A DNA stretch of 9,087 bases from Pyrinomonadaceae bacterium (lineage in GTDB: Bacteria > Acidobacteriota > Blastocatellia > Pyrinomonadales > Pyrinomonadaceae), in assembly GCA_025929655.1 (NCBI GenBank), contig JAICPV010000062.1, positions 1 through 9,087 on the forward strand. Reading direction: 5' to 3'. Below the pieces are notes generated by a model, which was given only the letters and a program-made list of their open reading frames with translations, ran no database searches and was not told where the DNA came from. Positions 7,041 through 9,087 of the stretch are shown one piece after another. The translations under genes and the position numbers were made by a program. The stretch's first letter is position 1; each line of letters opens with the position of its first letter.

Positions 7041-7298
7041 GGCTGTTTCGCTATCGCGAAGCCAGTCGGCAAATCTCGAGTTCACCGAAGGGCTGATCTG
7101 AATGATCGAACCGATCATTTCCCTCCGTTTTTCCGATTCGCTTATAACGCGGTCGATCGTGCTCAGAACGAATGACAAAGGTATTTCCTGCTTCTCCCAT
7201 TCCGCGATCGTCGCGTAGTCTTCGGGCGTGAACGTGAAGTCCGCTCCCTGCCTCGTCGCGAAAAAATCTGTAACTACTGATACGTAACTCATAACCAC
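7029..7298 (-). CDS. Short conserved-looking hypothetical protein
   Basis: This 89-residue acidic/amphipathic protein has no signal peptide or membrane segment. The central stretch, FTFTPEDYATIAEWEKQEIPLSFVLSTIDRVI, reads like a compact helical domain. It recalls (from memory, not a search) the N-terminal part of hypothetical proteins seen in Acidobacteriota, where a 'SPLDW..I..W...GIPL..V...I' pattern occurs; if so it would be a shortened relative. The GTG at 7298 is the longest start. The ATG at 7292 is as likely, because AGGTGG lies just before it. Its last 12 bp overlap the cysteine desulfurase end on the opposite strand. The terminator of the neighbouring repeat-protein gene lies just upstream, so this gene needs its own promoter or read-through. 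Confidence 0.6.
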   Translation of the reverse strand: MVMSYVSVVTDFFATRQGADFTFTPEDYATIAEWEKQEIPLSFVLSTIDRVISESEKRREMIGSIIQISPSVNSRFADWLRDSETASSC

Positions 7299-7304
7299 CT
7301 GCCG

Positions 7305-7338
7305 AAAAAAAGGCCCGGTCGTGTCGCCCGCCGGACCT
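7305..7338 (-). terminator. Intrinsic terminator after the GIIIAK-repeat gene
   Basis: On the minus strand AGGTCCGG (7338-7331) pairs with CCGGGCCT (7318-7311), eight pairs with one G-T wobble. A run of T residues (complement of 7305-7311) follows. It lies about 45 bp after the stop codon of the repeat-protein gene. Confidence 0.8.
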
Positions 7339-7381
7339 TTAAGTGTGGGATATTAAATCTCTCGATTTTCCCGGCCCTGTA

Positions 7382-7669
7382 TTACGCGATGATGATGCCT
7401 TCGCGGGTCTTCGCGGGTTCGCTGCACGTCGTGCCTTCCTTCGCGATGATGATGCCTTCTTTGGCAATGATGATCCCGGTTTTGGCTATGATAATGCCTT
7501 CGAGTAACATTCCCGTAAGCTTGTCGACGACTGTCCTTGTGTCACTGCTTTTGCACCGTGTGGCTTCGCCGGATTTTGCGATGATGATCCCGGCGTTTGC
7601 GACGGACGTTCCGAAAGTGAGTGCTGACATCATTACTGCGGCTGCGATCGTGTTCTTAATGTTTTTCAT
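7382..7669 (-). CDS. Secreted small protein with five GIIIA(K) repeats
   Basis: This is a 95-residue precursor. Residues 1-26 (MKNIKNTIAAAVMMSALTFG, then TSVANA) form a textbook signal peptide with an ANA cleavage site. The mature chain would start exactly at the first GIIIAK. Copies start at residues 27, 58, 65, 72 and 91. The three middle copies are spaced 7 residues apart (GIIIAKT GIIIAKE GIIIAKE), and the last, GIIIA, is the C-terminus. Single cysteines lie at 39 and 82, in the two spacers. I recognise no family. The alternating short hydrophobic strand and basic residue suggest beta-strand self-assembly (amyloid-like fibre), membrane-active peptide or processed peptide precursor; none is proven. 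ATG 7669 is chosen over the upstream TTG at 7696 because GGAGAGGAGAG (7684-7674) gives an ideal ribosome binding site and the longer form would translate it. It has its own promoter and terminator. Confidence 0.8.
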   Translation of the reverse strand: MKNIKNTIAAAVMMSALTFGTSVANAGIIIAKSGEATRCKSSDTRTVVDKLTGMLLEGIIIAKTGIIIAKEGIIIAKEGTTCSEPAKTREGIIIA

Positions 7670-7673
7670 TTTT

Positions 7674-7684
7674 CTCTCCTCTCC
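7674..7684 (-). promoter_or_regulatory. Ribosome binding site deciding the GIIIAK-gene start
   Basis: On the minus strand GGAGAGGAGAG ends 4 nt before the ATG at 7669, with the GGAG core at 6 nt spacing. It lies inside the reading frame of the longer TTG-started version, which argues against that start. Confidence 0.75.
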
Positions 7685-7722
7685 AAATTTGATCAATTCT
7701 TAGTACCTCTGGCCCTCTCTAT

Positions 7723-7738
7723 TACAACGCTTGTGCCA
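7723..7738 (-). promoter_or_regulatory. Sigma-54-like -24/-12 promoter of the GIIIAK gene
   Basis: The minus strand reads TGGCACAAGCGTTGTA. This matches the RpoN consensus TGGCACG-N4-TTGCW in the GG and TTG elements with exact spacing; the differences are G to A at position 7 and C to T in the -12 element. Transcription would start near 7712, giving a leader of about 43 nt with the strong ribosome binding site. Inferred from motif match only. Confidence 0.5.
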
Positions 7739-7760
7739 GAGCTCGTCGCCGTTCGGCACT

Positions 7761-7787
7761 CCCGTGTAACTTATGAAAGTACACGGG
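7761..7787. other. Strong stem-loop upstream of the GIIIAK-gene promoter
   Basis: CCCGTGT (7761-7767) pairs with ACACGGG (7781-7787) and ACTT (7769-7772) with AAGT (7777-7780). This makes an 11-bp stem with one bulged A and an ATGA loop. No T-run follows on either strand, so it is not a standard terminator. It could be a DNA-binding dyad or part of an upstream transcript. Confidence 0.45.
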
Positions 7788-7838
7788 TTACCGCCGGCAG
7801 AAAGGTTCGCCTGGATAAAATTTGGGAGTTTAAAAGTT

Positions 7839-7851
7839 GGATACGAAGTAT
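7839..7851. promoter_or_regulatory. Operator-like dyad, copy 1 (GGATACGAAGTAT)
   Basis: This 13-bp sequence is identical to the one at 7906-7918. Its core ATAC-GAA-GTAT is an inverted repeat. Its centre is about 110 bp upstream of the putative -24 element and 67 bp from the second copy. Confidence 0.5.
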
Positions 7852-7905
7852 GCGCAGATTTGAATCGCGCAGTCTAAATACTGTTCCTGCAACAGTTGAC
7901 CGGGC

Positions 7906-7920
7906 GGATACGAAGTATCC
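7906..7920. promoter_or_regulatory. Operator-like dyad, copy 2 (GGATAC-GAA-GTATCC)
   Basis: Here the same 13-bp sequence is extended into a perfect 6-3-6 inverted repeat. Two identical dyads in the shared upstream region of the repeat-protein gene (leftward) and the GGDEF gene (rightward) suggest binding sites for one regulator, possibly a sigma-54 enhancer-binding protein acting on the leftward promoter. Confidence 0.5.
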
Positions 7921-8095
7921 AATTCAGAAGTGTTACCTAGGTATGCAGCCGCAAATATTCGTGCAAGGTTTTTCTGGCATTTTTCGAGATCTCCGTGTTA
8001 AAATTTGTTTTGCGGATGGTGTTCCTCCGCGATCACTCCTGTCTTTTTCGATTGCCCGCCCAATGAACTCCCGCAATTCCGTCTTTGCTTCGGCA

Positions 8096-9087
8096 ATGTC
8101 CCGAGAAAAGATCGCAAATTTGGTGAAAGCCACGGTAATAAGCGTGGGCGCTGTTTGTCTTGCGGCGTCCGTTTTCGCAATGCCGCAATCCGCCTTTTCC
8201 CCAGGCTATCTTTTCATTCTTCTGTTCTGCATTCTTGTTGCGCCACGGCTGACGCTTTCGCTGCCGAGATCGAAATTTGCCATCAGCTTCTCCGACGCGC
8301 TGATCTTCCTCACCTTCCTGCTTTACGGGGGACCGCCGGCGATCCTGCTTGCCGCTGTTGAGATGCTCGCCAGCTGCCTTTACCTGCGCTCGAAAGGCTT
8401 CCCGTTTTCGCCGCAGATGATCCCGGCGAACGTCTCCATAAACGCGATATACACGTCCGTAACATTCGTTATCTGGCAAACGCTGCCGTCGCTCACCGGA
8501 TGGAACTTTCAGCCGACAAAAACTTCCGACCTGATCTCAGAACTCGGGATCCTCGCACTTTCGCAATTCCTCGTTTCCTCGGTCCTCGCCGGAGTATTCC
8601 ACTCGCTAAAGGAAGGTTCGTCGTTCTGGGCGACGTGGAGAAAGGATTGCTTTTCGAGCTCGATGACGCAGATCGTCGGCGCGGGCCTCGCAGGTCTGTT
8701 ATTTAAGCTGATAAATTACGGCGACATCGTTACATCATCGATCGCATTCCTGGCTCTGGCGGCCGCGTATTTGAATTACCGACAGTCCATTGGCGAGATA
8801 AACGAAGCGATCGTGCAAGTCGAAGATGCGGAACGGGCGAAGGCGGAAGCCGAGCGTGCGCGTCGCGTCGAGGCTGAAAACCACGTCTATCAACTTGCGG
8901 TCTCGCTCGAAAAGGAAGAGCTCGCAAACGACGCTCTTCGGAAAAGCGAAAGCGCATTCCAGCATGCAGCTCTACACGATTCGTTGACCGGCCTACCGAA
9001 CCGCAAAAAGCTCTGGGCGGTCCTTGGGGACATGATCTCGGAGTATCGTCAGGACCCTTCGAAACCGTTTCAAGTCTTGTTCATCGA
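8096..9087 (+). CDS. Multi-pass membrane sensor with GGDEF domain, 3'-truncated (putative diguanylate cyclase)
   Basis: The frame runs off the window end; about 330 residues are visible from ATG 8096. A hydrophobic N-terminal half with roughly seven or eight candidate membrane segments (first at residues 9-29, last near 215-228) forms a MASE-like sensor; I cannot name the exact MASE type. A charged Glu/Ala/Arg-rich coiled coil follows (about 233-290, EDAERAKAEAERARRVEAEN). The start of a GGDEF domain is then clear: LHDSLTGLPNRKKLW from residue 293, the conserved D-LT-L-NR entry motif. The GG(D/E)EF active-site loop lies beyond the window, so cyclase activity and any EAL domain cannot be judged. 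The frame is also open to ATG 8063 and ATG 7943. None has a good ribosome binding site; 8096 is preferred because it starts just before the first membrane segment. Confidence 0.82.
   Translation, partial: MSREKIANLVKATVISVGAVCLAASVFAMPQSAFSPGYLFILLFCILVAPRLTLSLPRSKFAISFSDALIFLTFLLYGGPPAILLAAVEMLASCLYLRSKGFPFSPQMIPANVSINAIYTSVTFVIWQTLPSLTGWNFQPTKTSDLISELGILALSQFLVSSVLAGVFHSLKEGSSFWATWRKDCFSSSMTQIVGAGLAGLLFKLINYGDIVTSSIAFLALAAAYLNYRQSIGEINEAIVQVEDAERAKAEAERARRVEAENHVYQLAVSLEKEELANDALRKSESAFQHAALHDSLTGLPNRKKLWAVLGDMISEYRQDPSKPFQVLFI

Larger units (their letters stand above)
7670..8095. other. Long divergent intergenic region
   Basis: This stretch of about 425 bp lies between the repeat-protein start and the preferred GGDEF-gene start. 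It holds the sigma-54-like promoter, the stem-loop at 7761-7787, the two dyads, and a small hairpin CTGTT/AACAG (7881-7895). A TAAAAT at 7999-8004 could be a -10 box for the rightward gene, but I see no good -35 partner. Plus-strand frame continuation from ATG 7943 into the GGDEF gene exists, but its translation is not convincingly protein-like. Confidence 0.5.

Noticed and set aside
7385..7594. CRISPR-like or tandem DNA repeats
   Set aside because: The repeats are short, irregularly spaced, in frame and differ synonymously; they are coding repeats of the GIIIAK protein.
7389..7703. Plus-strand frame of 104 codons rich in Met-Met-Pro
   Set aside because: It is the antisense shadow of the Ile-rich repeats (ATC read as GAT/ATG on the other strand), with no ribosome binding site.
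7839..7851. Resemblance of ATACGAAGTAT to a loxP arm
   Set aside because: The match is partial, the arm arrangement is direct and not inverted around an 8-bp spacer, and no recombinase is present.

Overview
The window looks like a chromosomal segment of an environmental bacterium, most likely an Acidobacteriota member (Blastocatellia-like). This is inferred from moderate GC (not computed), the mix of lineage-style hypothetical proteins, a carboxypeptidase-regulatory-domain secreted protein, an M43 protease and a membrane-anchored GGDEF protein. No taxonomic marker gene is present, so the assignment is tentative.

Left part (1-3942). A 5'-truncated, single-pass membrane protein of unknown function (1-1362, +) runs tail-to-tail into an MGDG-synthase/MurG-type glycosyltransferase (1365-2537, -). 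Upstream of that gene on the same strand lies a radical SAM/SPASM-like enzyme (2782-3942, -). The 244-bp gap between these two genes is almost filled by a structured element (2545-2775). It has perfect 10-bp inverted termini, many internal hairpins, and one arm ending 7 nt before the glycosyltransferase start codon.

Middle part (3943-7298). After a 283-bp divergent intergenic region come a small secreted CarboxypepD_reg-like protein (4226-4657, +) and a secreted M43 zinc metalloprotease (4806-5753, +). The protease gene has its own candidate promoter, a palindromic leader, a strong Shine-Dalgarno sequence and a clear intrinsic terminator. A cysteine desulfurase (5832-7040, +) follows and overlaps tail-to-tail a short hypothetical protein (7029-7298, -).

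Right part (7299-9087). The most unusual gene is a small secreted protein (7382-7669, -). After a signal peptide it carries five copies of the hexapeptide GIIIA(K), one at the predicted mature N-terminus and one at the C-terminus. It has a strong Shine-Dalgarno sequence, its own terminator and a sigma-54-like -24/-12 promoter. Two identical 13-bp dyads lie about 110 and 175 bp further upstream, where enhancer-binding-protein sites usually sit. A strong stem-loop lies between promoter and dyads. The divergent neighbour (about 8096 to the window end, +) is a multi-pass membrane protein entering a GGDEF (diguanylate cyclase) domain, cut by the window edge.

Taken together, the window holds envelope and secreted functions (glycolipid-type glycosyltransferase, secreted protease, secreted repeat peptide), one housekeeping sulfur-transfer enzyme and a c-di-GMP signalling protein. 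The best candidates for something undescribed are the GIIIAK repeat protein with its regulatory region and the structured element at 2545-2775.
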